64,000 bases of DNA from Flavobacteriales bacterium (GTDB lineage Bacteria; Bacteroidota; Bacteroidia; Flavobacteriales_D; Parvicellaceae), in NCBI GenBank assembly GCA_025210295.1, contig JAOASC010000033.1, positions 160,167-224,166 of the forward strand, given 5' to 3'. Below the pieces are notes generated by a model. The model saw only the letters and a program-made list of their open reading frames with translations, was not told the DNA's origin and searched no databases. A program made the translations under genes and the position numbers. Shown in pieces: positions 1-9,759 of the stretch (position 1 is its first letter; each line of letters starts with the position of its first letter).

Positions 1-1236
1 GGTAAAACCAGCTAATTTCATGAGAAGGCTAATCGCAGCATCTTCTGTAGAGTATTTTAAAAGAATTACAACTAATACAATAACTGCTGACATGATAATA
101 TGAACATTCTTTCTTGTTTTTTCTGCTAATGCTGGTTGCTTTTTTTCTATGTCTAAAAAATCGACAGAAAAAGATGTAGTTAATGATGTTAGAGCAGAAT
201 CTGCACTACTGTAGGCTGCAGCAATAACCCCTAAAAGAAATAAAATACCAATCGTAGTACCAGTATTGGAATGTAATGCTATTTCAGAGAACAACATATC
301 TGAATCTACTTTAGCTCCTATCCCTGTTTTGCTAGAGTATAGAAATAGAAGCGCTCCAAGTGAAAGAAAAACAAGGTTGACAATAATTAAAACACTAGCC
401 ATAGAAAGCATGTTTTTTTGAGCTTCTTTCGTGTTTTTACAACTTAAATTCTTTTGCATCATATCTTGATCCAAACCAGTCATTCCAATGGTAATAAACA
501 TTCCTCCAATAAAGTGTTTAAGAAAATGATTGCTGCTATTGATGTCCTCAAAGAAAAAGAGTTTGGAATAAGGGCTATCTTGAATGGTTTTCACTAATCC
601 TCCTGTTTCAGAAACCTTAAGTAAATCACTCAACATATAGATGGTCAATAAAACAGACCCTAACATAAACGCTGTTTGTAGCGTGTCGGTCCAAATAATG
701 GTTTTAATCCCACCACGATTTGTGTATACCCATATTAACAATACTGCAATAATTACCGTAATAACAAAAGGAATATTCCAGGCATCAAAAAGAATCTTTT
801 GTAAAACATTAGCCACTAACAACAAGCGGACAGAAGCACCAATTAATCTAGAAATTAAAAAGAAAAAAGCCCCCGTTTTATAACTCCAAAAACCAAACCG
901 TTGTTCCAAATAGCCGTAGATAGAAGTGAGGTTCATTCGATAGTATAAGGGTAACAATACTAGCGCGACTACCAAATATCCGAAGAAAAAGCCAAATACA
1001 GCCTGCATATAACTAAATTGATTGGTTTCATTTCCTACCCAACCAGGTACAGAAAGAAAGGTCACTCCCGATAACGAAGCTCCGATCATTCCAAAAGCTA
1101 CAATATACCATGGTGATTTTCGTTCCCCCAAGAAAAAAGAGGCATTGTTAGTTGCTCCTTTTGAGGTAAAGTGGGCAATACCAATCAAGACTAGAAAATA
1201 AACTGCAATTACCGATACAATTAAAAATGATGACAT
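1..1236 (-). CDS. Sodium:solute symporter (SSS/SLC5 family), 3' part missing
   Basis: The reverse strand reads without a stop from an ATG at 1236 to the window edge, giving the first 412 residues of a polytopic inner-membrane protein. It begins MSSFLIVSVIAVYFLVLIG and has regularly spaced hydrophobic segments. The stretch SPWYIVAFGMIGASLSGVTF early on and AAAYSSADSALTSL around residue 345-360 fit the SSS family; the second has the serine/threonine-rich helix that holds the Na+ site in these transporters. It should import a small solute with sodium; the substrate cannot be read from sequence. The usual length is about 480-550 residues, so roughly 70 or more residues lie outside the window. It is transcribed alone here, downstream of the M1 peptidase terminator. 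Confidence 0.88.
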   Translation of the reverse strand, partial: MSSFLIVSVIAVYFLVLIGIAHFTSKGATNNASFFLGERKSPWYIVAFGMIGASLSGVTFLSVPGWVGNETNQFSYMQAVFGFFFGYLVVALVLLPLYYRMNLTSIYGYLEQRFGFWSYKTGAFFFLISRLIGASVRLLLVANVLQKILFDAWNIPFVITVIIAVLLIWVYTNRGGIKTIIWTDTLQTAFMLGSVLLTIYMLSDLLKVSETGGLVKTIQDSPYSKLFFFEDINSSNHFLKHFIGGMFITIGMTGLDQDMMQKNLSCKNTKEAQKNMLSMASVLIIVNLVFLSLGALLFLYSSKTGIGAKVDSDMLFSEIALHSNTGTTIGILFLLGVIAAAYSSADSALTSLTTSFSVDFLDIEKKQPALAEKTRKNVHIIMSAVIVLVVILLKYSTEDAAISLLMKLAGFT

Positions 1237-1332
1237 GTGTGCTTGCTTATAATGTTCGAGTGAAGATATAATAAATCTTTAACATGATTCATTAAATTTT
1301 TAAGATCTCTATGCTTTTCAATGTGCTATATA

Positions 1333-1371
1333 AAAAAAGCTTTTCCCACATGATGTGAGAAAAGCTTTTAA
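1333..1371 (-). terminator. Intrinsic terminator of the M1 aminopeptidase gene
   Basis: Arms of 17 bases (1334-1350 and 1354-1370, core AAAAGCTTTTC and its complement) enclose a three-base loop. Read on the minus strand the stem is followed by a run of seven T. It lies 22 bases after the stop at 1392. The symmetry means it may also act on the other strand. Confidence 0.8.
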
Positions 1372-1391
1372 AAGTAGTAGTTATATAAAGG

Positions 1392-4055
1392 TTATTTAAT
1401 TCCTAAATACTTTTTGACATTGGTATCGGTTTCATTTTGTTTCAGGGTATTCATTATGGTGTTAATTTCAGAAATTTTTGTTTTACAGTAGTTTAATTCC
1501 TTCTGAGCTTCAGCAGCTTTCATACTGTTTCCTTCAGCTTCAAAGCTTTCTATAGTCGTTGCCAATGTTGTAGTTTCTTTAGTGTAGTGGCTTTGTAGTC
1601 CGCTTAACAATTGATATCCCGATAATTTAACAAACCACATGCTTTCATTTTCAGCAATATCCTTAAAAACAGGAATTCCTTTTGCAATGGTTTCGTTGTC
1701 CTGATTCATAAGGTATTTATTATAATTTTGAACAAAGCCATATTTGTTCATCGCACTTAATTCTGAAATGTTTTTAGTGAAGAAATCGTGTTCAGCAGGG
1801 GTTCCATTTTCAGCGTAAATTTCAGCAATAATATTGTTGACTTTTGCACTTTCAACATTTTCATTAGCTTTTGCTAATTCCATTCCTTTTTTCTCATCTA
1901 AGTTAGCTAACGCTTTTATGGAATTTCCTAAAACATTATAAGATTGATCTTTAGTTCCGTTTTCGTATACAGTTACTAAACTTTTATCATCTTTAAAATA
2001 TTTATTTAAATATTTAATGGCTTGCGCTCTTTCTTTAGGGTGTTTACCAGATTTAGCTATACTAATTAATTTAGACTTGATTTCATTTGGATAGGCTTCA
2101 ACAGCTTTTCTCAACTTAGCCATAGCCATAGTTTTTACATTCCAAAAAGGATGATCAAGTGCTTTGATTACTGCTTTGATTGCATTTTCATTACTGCTGT
2201 TACCGATTTTTGCTAAAGCTTCCTTTTTATCAAGCCATAAAGGCGCGTTGTTTAATTGATAAATCCATTGTTCAATTGATTTTTTATCCACTTTTTTAGC
2301 GAGTAGTGTTTTAGTCGCATCAATGTTGACTAATAAAGGAGCTTCCTCTATTCCTGAGAAACTAATTTTTTCTTCTACTTCGTCAGCCCAAACCAATTCT
2401 CTTTGTACGCCTTTAGAGGTGTATATATCGACCATAATAGGAAGTTTATACAATGGCCATTTATCAAAATTTTGTTTCTGAATAATTGTAATTTCTAGTT
2501 CTTTTGTTGTGGCATTGTAATTTTGTTCAAACCGAACCATTGGATGTCCACTGGCTAAGAACCATTGGTTGAAAAACCAGTTTAAATCTTCACCTGTTAC
2601 TTGCTCAAACGCCATTCTTAAATGAGCAATCTCTGTATTTTGGTAGGCATTTTTGTTAAGGTATAGTTTTAAAGCTGCGAAAAAAGCTTCATCACCTACG
2701 TAGGTTCTCAACATGTTTAAGATACGTCCACCTTTATTATAAGAATGCCCATCAAACATATCTTCTTTGTTTTTGTAATCGTAACGAATCATGTCAACAT
2801 GCCCTCCTTGTTGAGCAGAAAGGAAATAGCCTTCCATTTCTCCAAATGCATTCATGTCTGCCTCCATTTTTCCATACTTATGTTCATCCCATAAGAATTG
2901 ACTGTAATTGGCAAACGATTCATTTAAAGGTAGGTTTGCCCAGCTTTCACAAGTCACTAGGTCTCCAAACCAGTGGTGGAATAACTCGTGAGCAATAATT
3001 GATTCGTTTCCTCCATCTACCAACTCTCTTGTTGTTTGATAAAGAAAATCTCCATGAATGGTAGCTGTTGTATTTTCCATTGCTCCAGAAACATAATCCC
3101 TCACAACGACTTGACAGTATTTAGCCCAAGGATATTCTACTCCGAGTAAATCAGAGAAATATTGGAGCATTCTTGGAGTTTCACCGAATATTGCTTTAGC
3201 ATGAGGTTCATATTTCTTTTCTACATAATAATTTACTTCTAATTCTGTTCCATCGTTTTTGACCCATTTGTCTGTAACTATGGCAAACTCCCCAACAGTC
3301 ATCATAAATAAGTAAGTAGAGTGTGGCTTATCCATTACCCAGTGATCCACTCGCATATCGTTGTCAAGGTATTTGGTGTCAGCCAAATACCCATTAGAAA
3401 GTGTTTGGAATTTATTTTGAACAGTCATGTAGATTTCATGTGTTGTTTTTTCTGTAGGATCGTCAATCGTAGGAAACCATACCGAACTAGCCTCTGTTTC
3501 TCCTTGTGTCCATATTTCTTGGTGTTTATTAGGGTTGGCACCGTCATGATTGATAAAGTACAACCCCTTTGCGCTGGTAATCGCAGAACTTCCTGATTGA
3601 CCTACTTTTTCGGGATTTGCGGTATAATCAATGATGATATTATACTGTTCTTCAGCTGTGTATTTTTTAGGAAGTTTTATTTTTAAGAAAGCACCATCAT
3701 GTTGGTAAGCAATAGGGGTTTCTACTCCCTCAACTTTCACACCATGGATATCCATTGCCTTAGCATCTAGAATAAGACTATCTGTAGTATAGAAATAAGG
3801 TTTAGCGGTAATAATTGCTTTTCCATTTAATTGGCGGTTAGTCCAATCAAAGCTTACATGCAATATGGTGTGTAAAATATCCGTTTTTCTAGTTTCAGAA
3901 GCATTGTAATGTGCTCTGGTAACAGGTTCTTTAGCTTCTTCAACAACTTCTACTGGAGGTAATTCAATGACTGTTTCTTGCAGCTGCTTTTTAGGAGAGC
4001 AGGAAACAAATAATGAACTTAGGCCAACAATTGGTATAAATAAGGTCTTTTTCAT
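1392..4055 (-). CDS. M1 family zinc aminopeptidase, lipoprotein
   Basis: 887 residues. Zinc-binding HELFH is at residues 356-360 and the third ligand E379 falls 18 residues later, the HExxH-x18-E pattern of M1 peptidases; the exopeptidase motif GAMEN precedes it. The enzyme should remove N-terminal residues from peptides. The C-terminal third is helical and rich in charged residues, as in the HEAT-like domain of the family. The first residues MKKTLFIPIV end in LFVSC, a lipobox with Cys19, so it is probably anchored in the envelope. The frame is open upstream to 4133, but that extension is a hydrophobic A/T-rich leader overlapping a promoter-like sequence (CATCTTTG on the minus strand at 4100-4107, TTG 20 bases upstream), so the ATG at 4055 is chosen. 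Confidence 0.93.
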   Translation of the reverse strand: MKKTLFIPIVGLSSLFVSCSPKKQLQETVIELPPVEVVEEAKEPVTRAHYNASETRKTDILHTILHVSFDWTNRQLNGKAIITAKPYFYTTDSLILDAKAMDIHGVKVEGVETPIAYQHDGAFLKIKLPKKYTAEEQYNIIIDYTANPEKVGQSGSSAITSAKGLYFINHDGANPNKHQEIWTQGETEASSVWFPTIDDPTEKTTHEIYMTVQNKFQTLSNGYLADTKYLDNDMRVDHWVMDKPHSTYLFMMTVGEFAIVTDKWVKNDGTELEVNYYVEKKYEPHAKAIFGETPRMLQYFSDLLGVEYPWAKYCQVVVRDYVSGAMENTTATIHGDFLYQTTRELVDGGNESIIAHELFHHWFGDLVTCESWANLPLNESFANYSQFLWDEHKYGKMEADMNAFGEMEGYFLSAQQGGHVDMIRYDYKNKEDMFDGHSYNKGGRILNMLRTYVGDEAFFAALKLYLNKNAYQNTEIAHLRMAFEQVTGEDLNWFFNQWFLASGHPMVRFEQNYNATTKELEITIIQKQNFDKWPLYKLPIMVDIYTSKGVQRELVWADEVEEKISFSGIEEAPLLVNIDATKTLLAKKVDKKSIEQWIYQLNNAPLWLDKKEALAKIGNSSNENAIKAVIKALDHPFWNVKTMAMAKLRKAVEAYPNEIKSKLISIAKSGKHPKERAQAIKYLNKYFKDDKSLVTVYENGTKDQSYNVLGNSIKALANLDEKKGMELAKANENVESAKVNNIIAEIYAENGTPAEHDFFTKNISELSAMNKYGFVQNYNKYLMNQDNETIAKGIPVFKDIAENESMWFVKLSGYQLLSGLQSHYTKETTTLATTIESFEAEGNSMKAAEAQKELNYCKTKISEINTIMNTLKQNETDTNVKKYLGIK

Positions 4056-4099
4056 AAGATTTAGTTTAAAAATAAGATGCTGATACATCTTGGCGATTA

Positions 4100-4130
4100 C
4101 AAAGATGAAAAAAAAGAAAAGATGGACCAA
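4100..4130 (-). promoter_or_regulatory. Likely promoter of the M1 aminopeptidase gene
   Basis: On the minus strand TTG (4128-4130), 20 bases, then CATCTTTG (4100-4107), one mismatch from the Bacteroidota -33/-7 pattern TTG-N17-23-TAnnTTTG. It lies 45 bases before the chosen ATG at 4055 and inside the longer open frame, which supports the shorter start. Confidence 0.45.
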
Positions 4131-4190
4131 CAACGTTGTTATGTTTGGTAGATTTATTAATTTTAGCGTACTAAAAACTAATTAAACGGT

Positions 4191-4685
4191 ATGAAGGCAA
4201 AAATAAATAAAGTGGAAGAGTTTACTTTTAATCCAGATCTAGAAACTCCTCTAAAGGGAGATGGATTTGCTATAGAAGTAGTAGATAAAACTGAAAAAGA
4301 ATTGAGGGTTATTTATAAAGGAAAGAAGTATAATGCTCGATTATTAAAGTTGGATCAGGAGAAGAAAGAAGTGCTTTTAAAAGTGAATGGAAACCGTTTT
4401 ATGGTAGCATTAGCAGATGAATATGATGAGCTATTAAAGTCTATGGGAATGGGAGCTGGCGCTGTTCAAAAAGTAAACGATTTGAAAGCCCCAATGCCAG
4501 GAGTTGTATTTGAAGTGAAAGTAAGTGTGGGGGATGTAATCAAGAAAGACGATCCAATTTTAGTTTTAGAAGCTATGAAAATGGAGAATATTCTTAAGTC
4601 ACCTATAGATGCAGTAATAAAAAGTATAGCTGTTGAAAAAGGAGACACAGTAGAGAAAAATAGAATTTTAGTAGAATTTGAATAA
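4191..4685 (+). CDS. Biotin carboxyl carrier protein of an acyl-CoA carboxylase
   Basis: 164 residues. The last 65 residues form a biotinyl domain: APMPGVVFEVKVSVGD, then EAMKMEN with the biotin-accepting lysine at residue 130, and a closing GDTVEKN turn. The protein carries the carboxyl group between the biotin carboxylase and carboxyltransferase subunits. The N-terminal 95 residues (basic, with beta-strand character) are the linker domain often seen in stand-alone carriers of propionyl/methylmalonyl-type decarboxylases and carboxylases in Bacteroidota. The partner subunits are not in the window, so acetyl-CoA versus propionyl-CoA cannot be decided. TATGTTTG at 4140-4147 matches the -7 promoter element, without a clear TTG upstream. 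The next gene follows after 18 bases. Confidence 0.85.
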   Translation: MKAKINKVEEFTFNPDLETPLKGDGFAIEVVDKTEKELRVIYKGKKYNARLLKLDQEKKEVLLKVNGNRFMVALADEYDELLKSMGMGAGAVQKVNDLKAPMPGVVFEVKVSVGDVIKKDDPILVLEAMKMENILKSPIDAVIKSIAVEKGDTVEKNRILVEFE

Positions 4686-4703
4686 AACACAAAAAATATA
4701 AAT

Positions 4704-5366
4704 ATGAAAAAGATTTTTTTTAGCATCTCAATGATTGGTGCTGTCGCTTTTTTCTCTTCATGCGGAAATGAAGAGCATACTGAAACTAATTCTTCAAAAG
4801 AGGTCGCTAACCAAGAAGAAAAAACTGAAACTTGTACATTTTCTATTGACCCTTCAACAGTTCAATTAGCTTGGACATCGTACAAACATAATGAGAAAAC
4901 ACCGGTAGGTGGGGTATTTGATATGTTGGAGTTGAATAATACTGTAGTTGCTGAAAAACCCGAGGAGACTTTTCAAAAAGCGACTATTTCAATTAATACA
5001 AGAACTGTAAACTCAGATAATGAAGTTCGCGATGAAAAAATTAAAAACAGTTTTTTTGGAACGATGAGTCAAACAGACTTTCTAACAGGTAAAATTGTTG
5101 CTATCGAAGGAGAGGGCAATGGAACTGCTGTAATAGCTATTGCAATGAATGGAGTAGAAAAAGAGCAAGATTTTAAGTGGAAGATAGAAGAAGGTAAAGT
5201 TGAATTTAAGACAGAGCTAAACGTTGAAGATTGGAATGCTAAACCATCGTTAGACTCTCTGAATTTAGTATGTGAAGACCTACATAAAGGTGCAGATGGA
5301 GTAAGTAAACTTTGGTCCACTGTTGAGGTGAACATTACTGCTGAAATCAATAAAGAGTGTAAGTAA
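4704..5366 (+). CDS. YceI-like lipoprotein
   Basis: 220 residues. The N-terminus MKKIFFSISMIGAVAFFSSC is a lipoprotein signal (Cys20), followed by a Glu/Thr/Lys-rich linker. From about residue 50 the sequence resembles YceI proteins: SIDPSTVQLAWTSYKH at the start of the barrel, GGVFDMLEL, then alternating strands ending in STVEVNITAEI. YceI-type lipocalin barrels bind isoprenoid or other hydrophobic ligands; the ligand here is unknown. It lies 18 bases after the biotin carrier gene and may be co-transcribed with it, although no functional link is evident. A strong bidirectional terminator follows. Confidence 0.75.
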   Translation: MKKIFFSISMIGAVAFFSSCGNEEHTETNSSKEVANQEEKTETCTFSIDPSTVQLAWTSYKHNEKTPVGGVFDMLELNNTVVAEKPEETFQKATISINTRTVNSDNEVRDEKIKNSFFGTMSQTDFLTGKIVAIEGEGNGTAVIAIAMNGVEKEQDFKWKIEEGKVEFKTELNVEDWNAKPSLDSLNLVCEDLHKGADGVSKLWSTVEVNITAEINKECK

Positions 5367-5383
5367 CATATATACATCAAAAT

Positions 5384-5419
5384 AAAAAAAGGAGGTTATT
5401 CAAAATAACCTCCTTTTTT
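5384..5419. terminator. Bidirectional intrinsic terminator
   Basis: AGGAGGTTATT (5390-5400) and its complement (5404-5414) form an 11-bp stem, flanked by A-run on the left and T-run on the right, so it works for both the YceI-like gene and the convergent gene ending at 5437. Confidence 0.9.
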
Positions 5420-5436
5420 ATTGGATATAAGTTTAC

Positions 5437-7407
5437 TTATTCAATAATCAATTTCTTAATCGTTGAATGATTATTAGTTGTTAAATTAACTAGATAGCTT
5501 CCTTTATTAAGGATAGATAAGTCAATCGTTTGCGAGTTGTTTATTAATTGGTTGTATACAACAGCTCCTACAACATTATAAACTGTAATCGTAGTATTGT
5601 TCTCGATGTTTGAGAATTGTACCATACCGTCTTTAGTTGGGTTAGGGAACATTGTAATTGTTGTTGGGTTATGCTCAGAAACAGATAAACAGTTATCTAC
5701 AACAACAGTAAGTGTTGAATCGTCAGTTTGAGTTCCTGCAATAGCATCGTCAGTAACTGTTAATGTAACAGTATATGTTCCTGGGCTAGCGTAAGTATGT
5801 GATGGGTTGGCAGATGTTGAAGTGTTTCCGTCACCAAAGTTCCAGCTGTAAGTGTATGGAGTTACTCCACCTGTACTAGCATCAGAGAAGTTAAATGTTG
5901 GTGTTTGGATACAAACAGTATCATTGTCTACAGAAGGCATAGCTACTAATGTAGGTGTAGTAGCACATCCAACAGTTGTATGTGTTCCTAGGTGTGAAAA
6001 ATCATTTTGGCTGTATGCAATCCATTGAGTATCTCCATTACCAGACCATAATGTTGTTCCGTTAACAATTGCAGCTTTTCTTACTAAAGTATACTCTCTA
6101 GTTGCTCCCGTATCAACACTCCATGAAGAACCTGGATCTTCTCCAATTAAACCAATAACATCAACTTTTGTTGTACCATTAAATAAAGCTAAAGCATCAT
6201 CTCCGTTGAAGAAAGTTGTAGCGTGTAATGTGTCCGAATGTGCTCTAATGTTTGCCGAATCAGCATTAGGGTTAGCAACAATGTACACATCATTAGCGTT
6301 TAATGTACCAGTAAGCATTAAGGTGTCATCAGCTATTGTGGCACCATTTTTATATAAGTATACAGTGTAGTTAGATAAATCGATTGCTTGTGAAGTTGGG
6401 TTATAAATTTCATAAGCTTTATTGTTAGAAGAACCTTCAATATACTCTGAGAAATAAAGCTCCGAACATCCAGGGATTACTGGCTCATCATTGTCGTTGA
6501 TTTCAATTTCGTAAGTAGAATAAGTACCAGCTGTAGCACTATTTGTAAAGTTTTGTAAATCTAAAATAAGTGTTTCGATAGACTCGATGTCTGTATCATC
6601 ATTTATCGTTATAGTAATTGATTGATTAGCTGTGCTGTTTGCAGGGAACGTAACCGTTGTTGGGTTTGTAAACGTATAATCTCCTGCTGTAGCAGTTGAA
6701 GCAGCATTTATTGCAACATCAACACTTGTAGCCATTGTACTTTGGTTAGTTAATGTTAAATCAATAGTGATTGTCCCAACAGATTCAACTACTGATGTCG
6801 AAAATCCATCAAATGAGATAATCGGATCTGTTGATGGAGTACCACATCCATCTGCTGTATGGCTTCCAATGTACGAAAAGTCATCGATAGCATAAACATC
6901 CCATTCCAAATCTCCTGAACCAGCCCAAGTTGTATTTCCTGTGTTTACAGTAGTTTTTCTTACCAATGTTTGGTTGTTAGTTGCGCCAGTTCCAACTGTC
7001 CACCCCGATCCTGGATCAACACCAATTTCTCCAAATACATCAATTTGAGTTGTCCCATTGTGAAGAGCAATAGCATCATCACCATTAAACCCACAAAATG
7101 AATGTAGTGTGTCAGCTTGTGCTGTTATCGCTTGAACAGCACTTGAGTTGGCGATAACATAAACATCTCCAGCATTTAACATTCCTTGCATGTTAAATGT
7201 AGCAGTTGCAGATGTAGCTCCATTGTTGTATCTGTAAAGTGTATAGTTTGATAAGTCAACAGTAACATTGGTTGGGTTATAGATTTCAATAGCTTTATTG
7301 TTACTAGAGCCTTCTATATACTCAGAAAAATACAAGTCAGTACAACCTTGTGCGAAATTGGTAGCATAAAAGGCTGCTGAAGCAATTAAAAGTAAAGTTT
7401 TTTTCAT
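5437..7407 (-). CDS. Secreted T9SS cargo with two lamin-tail domains, Calx-beta-like and PKD domains
   Basis: 656 residues. A signal peptide ([20 protein letters not shown]) is followed by two copies of a lamin-tail domain: the phrase [15 protein letters not shown] occurs near residue 25 and again near residue 316, each followed by EIYNPT and FNGDDA. Between them (about 190-300) is a Calx-beta-like region ([23 protein letters not shown]). A PKD domain follows ([26 protein letters not shown]) and the final 75 residues are a type A sorting domain ([27 protein letters not shown]). It should be exported by the Sec and type IX systems and attached at the cell surface or released. Lamin-tail domains in bacterial exoproteins often accompany nucleases, but no catalytic domain is visible here. 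Confidence 0.9.
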   Translation of the reverse strand: MKKTLLLIASAAFYATNFAQGCTDLYFSEYIEGSSNNKAIEIYNPTNVTVDLSNYTLYRYNNGATSATATFNMQGMLNAGDVYVIANSSAVQAITAQADTLHSFCGFNGDDAIALHNGTTQIDVFGEIGVDPGSGWTVGTGATNNQTLVRKTTVNTGNTTWAGSGDLEWDVYAIDDFSYIGSHTADGCGTPSTDPIISFDGFSTSVVESVGTITIDLTLTNQSTMATSVDVAINAASTATAGDYTFTNPTTVTFPANSTANQSITITINDDTDIESIETLILDLQNFTNSATAGTYSTYEIEINDNDEPVIPGCSELYFSEYIEGSSNNKAYEIYNPTSQAIDLSNYTVYLYKNGATIADDTLMLTGTLNANDVYIVANPNADSANIRAHSDTLHATTFFNGDDALALFNGTTKVDVIGLIGEDPGSSWSVDTGATREYTLVRKAAIVNGTTLWSGNGDTQWIAYSQNDFSHLGTHTTVGCATTPTLVAMPSVDNDTVCIQTPTFNFSDASTGGVTPYTYSWNFGDGNTSTSANPSHTYASPGTYTVTLTVTDDAIAGTQTDDSTLTVVVDNCLSVSEHNPTTITMFPNPTKDGMVQFSNIENNTTITVYNVVGAVVYNQLINNSQTIDLSILNKGSYLVNLTTNNHSTIKKLIIE

Positions 7408-7429
7408 TTTTTTTTGTTTTGATTTTCAA

Positions 7430-7437
7430 CAAAGGTA
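7430..7437 (-). promoter_or_regulatory. -7 promoter element of the lamin-tail gene
   Basis: On the minus strand TACCTTTG, an exact match to TAnnTTTG, 23 bases before the ATG at 7407. No well-spaced TTG is seen upstream. Confidence 0.5.
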
Positions 7438-7527
7438 ATTGTTGTAAAACAAGAAAAGAAAATATAGGGTAGATAACAGAATTTATTAAGTAAATAATAA
7501 TGTTAAGTTAACATTATTAACATTAAG

Positions 7528-8031
7528 TTAATAGTTTTTGGACTTTGCATAGTTTAATGTCGCTCTGACTATTTTTCCTTTCATCATTTGCAGGTACGCT
7601 TCATCCCACATCATTTTATCGGTTACAAAATCATAGCGCGCATAGCCAATAGGCTCTTTTTTTAGGAAATCAACATTCAAATCGTCTTTTTGATGAAACA
7701 GTCCAATGTCAATTTTTAGTTTAGTATTCTTATTGTACTTTTTGGGAGCTTCTTTGGTGTTAAGTACAATGAATTTGGTTACATATAAAGGTTTTTTAAA
7801 TTCAACTTTATAAACGTTCCCGGTATCAAGGTTGAGTTTATACCTTCCGTTTGTTAAGTTTACGGAATCTACTTTTTGCTCATTTTTATAAAGTACAACA
7901 GCGGTGTTCTTTAATCTTTTTCGCATTTTCTCAACAGATGTAATTTTTACATCTAAATATGTTTTTGTTTCTTGAGATACAGCTACAAAAATACTCCCTA
8001 AAAATATGAGTATAGCAATTATTTTATTCAC
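7528..8031 (-). CDS. Exported protein of unknown function, last gene of the ParA cassette
   Basis: 167 residues, not recognised. The N-terminus MNKIIAILIFLGSIFVAVSQ is a signal peptide with cleavage expected after VSQ. The mature part is basic and looks like a small beta-sandwich (VVLYKNEQKVDSVNLTNGRY, a carboxypeptidase-regulatory-like strand pattern) followed by a helical tail ending MKGKIVRATLNYAKSKNY. The start is GTG at 8031-8029, overlapping the TAA stop of the preceding gene by 8 bases, so translation is probably coupled. It is the fourth gene after parA. The function is unknown; an envelope location is inferred from the signal peptide. Confidence 0.7.
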   Translation of the reverse strand: MNKIIAILIFLGSIFVAVSQETKTYLDVKITSVEKMRKRLKNTAVVLYKNEQKVDSVNLTNGRYKLNLDTGNVYKVEFKKPLYVTKFIVLNTKEAPKKYNKNTKLKIDIGLFHQKDDLNVDFLKKEPIGYARYDFVTDKMMWDEAYLQMMKGKIVRATLNYAKSKNY

Positions 8032-8701
8032 TTTCTATCGCTATTAAATGTTTGAGTGTTGCATGTTCAGTCAGAGTAATGTCTAATTGCATTTTGGAAA
8101 GATAAGTAATAATACCAGCCAATGGTTTCTCTTTAAAGTTGGAATGTTCCCAGTTGTAGTAGTAACCGCCATTATTGATGTCAATGTATTTTGGTGGGTT
8201 AATAAGGCGAAAGCAGTTTTTGGAGATAAAATCTTCGTAGCTTCTAATTTGTTTTTTTAAATCATAAGCAGATAATTTTCCTTTTAGCTTCTTTTCTCCA
8301 TTTTTACCTAGTATGGTTTCTCCAGGGGTGTAATAATCATCAAAATGCTCGAGGTGTTTTAAACTAATAATGGTATCGTTTTCCACTACTGCTTCTTTGT
8401 CTAATTTTTCAGTTTTAATAATGAGTAATACCTTAACTCTGTTGATGTAGTTCACAAGTTCAGCGGTTTTATGCCTTAGCGAATCTGAAAGTTGAACGAT
8501 AATAGAGTCTTTTCCTTGTTTTTTGATTAAGTCGAAATATAATTTGCTCGTTTCTTGAGTTAACAAACTTCTAGTGGATTCTAAGCCATCATTTACAATG
8601 ATAAATGAACTGTATATCTTCTCCTTAGATCCACTTTGAGCTTTTACCAATGTTGAGAAAGACAACAAAACAACTAACGTTATGGTAATGTGTTTACCCA
8701 T
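8024..8701 (-). CDS. Exported protein of unknown function in the ParA cassette
   Basis: 225 residues, not recognised. A signal peptide (MGKHITITLVVLLSFSTLVKA) precedes a mostly helical, charged mature part. Its first half contains leucine-rich amphipathic helices (LLTQETSKLYFDLIKKQ, VNYINRVKVLLIIK); its second half has a glycine/tyrosine patch (DINNGGYYYNWEHSNF) reminiscent of gliding-motility proteins of the GldM type, but this is only a resemblance in composition. The ATG overlaps the stop of the upstream gene by one base (TAATG), and its own stop overlaps the next gene's GTG start. Such coupling suggests that the four proteins are made in fixed proportion. Confidence 0.7.
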   Translation of the reverse strand: MGKHITITLVVLLSFSTLVKAQSGSKEKIYSSFIIVNDGLESTRSLLTQETSKLYFDLIKKQGKDSIIVQLSDSLRHKTAELVNYINRVKVLLIIKTEKLDKEAVVENDTIISLKHLEHFDDYYTPGETILGKNGEKKLKGKLSAYDLKKQIRSYEDFISKNCFRLINPPKYIDINNGGYYYNWEHSNFKEKPLAGIITYLSKMQLDITLTEHATLKHLIAIESE

Positions 8702-9084
8702 TATTTTCTTTTTATCAATTGAGTAATTCCCTCTAGTACAACGTTTACAGATGTTTTTCTAATTGTTCTCATTGTTTTAAATGCTGTTGTGTTTTTTAGT
8801 AGCGGGTCGATTTTTACCCCCTCTTCTAAAAGTTGTAGCCAAAGTTCAGTAAAGCTTTTGTTTTCTTTTTCAGCTTTATCGTGTAGGTATTGCGCAAGGT
8901 CTTCTAGCGATTTGTTTGCTTTTGAGAAAGTTTTGGGCTGAACCGGTTTGGGTACATCTACCAAATTATTTGGAGCTCTAGAAATAAAGTCCTCTTTAGA
9001 CTTTACATTTCCTAAATCTATTTCATTAGGGTTTTGATTTAAAAAATCAGATAAATCAGATAAAGTATTGTGTTTTCTTCCCAT
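8701..9084 (-). CDS. Small cytoplasmic protein downstream of ParA, possible partner
   Basis: 127 residues, not recognised. It begins MGRKHNTLSDLSDFLNQNP, has a proline-rich middle (VDVPKPVQPKTF) and a helical, basic C-terminus (TMRTIRKTSVNVVLEGI, ending KRK). There is no signal peptide or membrane segment. It starts 10 bases after the parA stop, which is where ParB-like or adaptor partners of ParA ATPases are usually encoded, but no helix-turn-helix or ParB motif is visible. The frame is open up to 9198, but that would overlap the end of parA by 104 bases, so ATG at 9084 is preferred. Confidence 0.7.
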   Translation of the reverse strand: MGRKHNTLSDLSDFLNQNPNEIDLGNVKSKEDFISRAPNNLVDVPKPVQPKTFSKANKSLEDLAQYLHDKAEKENKSFTELWLQLLEEGVKIDPLLKNTTAFKTMRTIRKTSVNVVLEGITQLIKRK

Positions 9085-9094
9085 TTTTTTATTG

Positions 9095-9718
9095 CTAAAG
9101 TTGTTTAATAATTTGGTTGGCAACATTAAGATAACGCTTTTCCGCAGTAATCGTGCTTGGAGAAGTATAAATTTTACGTTGTGGAACGTAAGTATCAATA
9201 ACCTCTGCCTCTAAGTTCTTTAACACTTCTTTTACCGTCTTCAAACGGGTATGCGAGTGTATACGGTTAGGTAAGATACATAGTTTCAGTTGATGGTTGA
9301 TAGCCTTGGCTGGCAATAGATCCTTTACCGTTTGGTACGTGACTAATAAATCATTCTGCGTTAGACTGGTTGTAATGATAACCATGTCGCTTTCCAAGCA
9401 TAACTCTCTTATTCCTTGATCAGTTGTTTTTCCAGCACTATCGACAATGATAATATCAAAACTTTTTTTCGCTCTTAAGGCTTTAATTTCATCAGCAATT
9501 CTGTGGTCCTCAGAGGCTAAAATAGGAAAGTGTGTGTCTTCTTTTTCTTTCCTTTTAAAAAGCTCTAACTTTCTTGATGAAATGAGGGTATAGTTCGTAT
9601 CTGTCTCGACTAATAAAACGGAATATCCAATTTTATTCAACGAGGTAGCTAAATTGATGGCATTTGTTGTCTTTCCAGATCCACCTTTTCTACTTATAAA
9701 AGAAATTACTTTTGTCAT
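9095..9718 (-). CDS. ParA/MinD-type ATPase
   Basis: 207 residues, short for the family. A deviant Walker A motif RKGGSGKTT sits at residues 10-18 with the signature lysine K11; the A' region is VETDTN and Walker B is DIIIVDSAGKTT. These ATPases bind DNA or membrane as ATP-dependent dimers and position plasmids, chromosomes or protein complexes. No parB or parS was found beside it, so a role in placing an envelope or motility complex, rather than DNA partition, is plausible given the two exported proteins downstream. The frame is open to an ATG at 9766, but that codon lies inside a promoter element (TATGTTTG on the minus strand), and ParA proteins normally begin just before the Walker A strand, so ATG at 9718 is chosen. 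Confidence 0.85.
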   Translation of the reverse strand: MTKVISFISRKGGSGKTTNAINLATSLNKIGYSVLLVETDTNYTLISSRKLELFKRKEKEDTHFPILASEDHRIADEIKALRAKKSFDIIIVDSAGKTTDQGIRELCLESDMVIITTSLTQNDLLVTYQTVKDLLPAKAINHQLKLCILPNRIHSHTRLKTVKEVLKNLEAEVIDTYVPQRKIYTSPSTITAEKRYLNVANQIIKQL

Positions 9719-9759
9719 TCTAAAATCTATTTTTTCAATGGAGGTTGTGAACCAACTAT

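Noticed and set aside
4056..4133. Longer start for the M1 aminopeptidase gene
   Set aside because: It would place a hydrophobic leader before a complete lipoprotein signal and crosses a promoter-like sequence; the ATG at 4055 is better.
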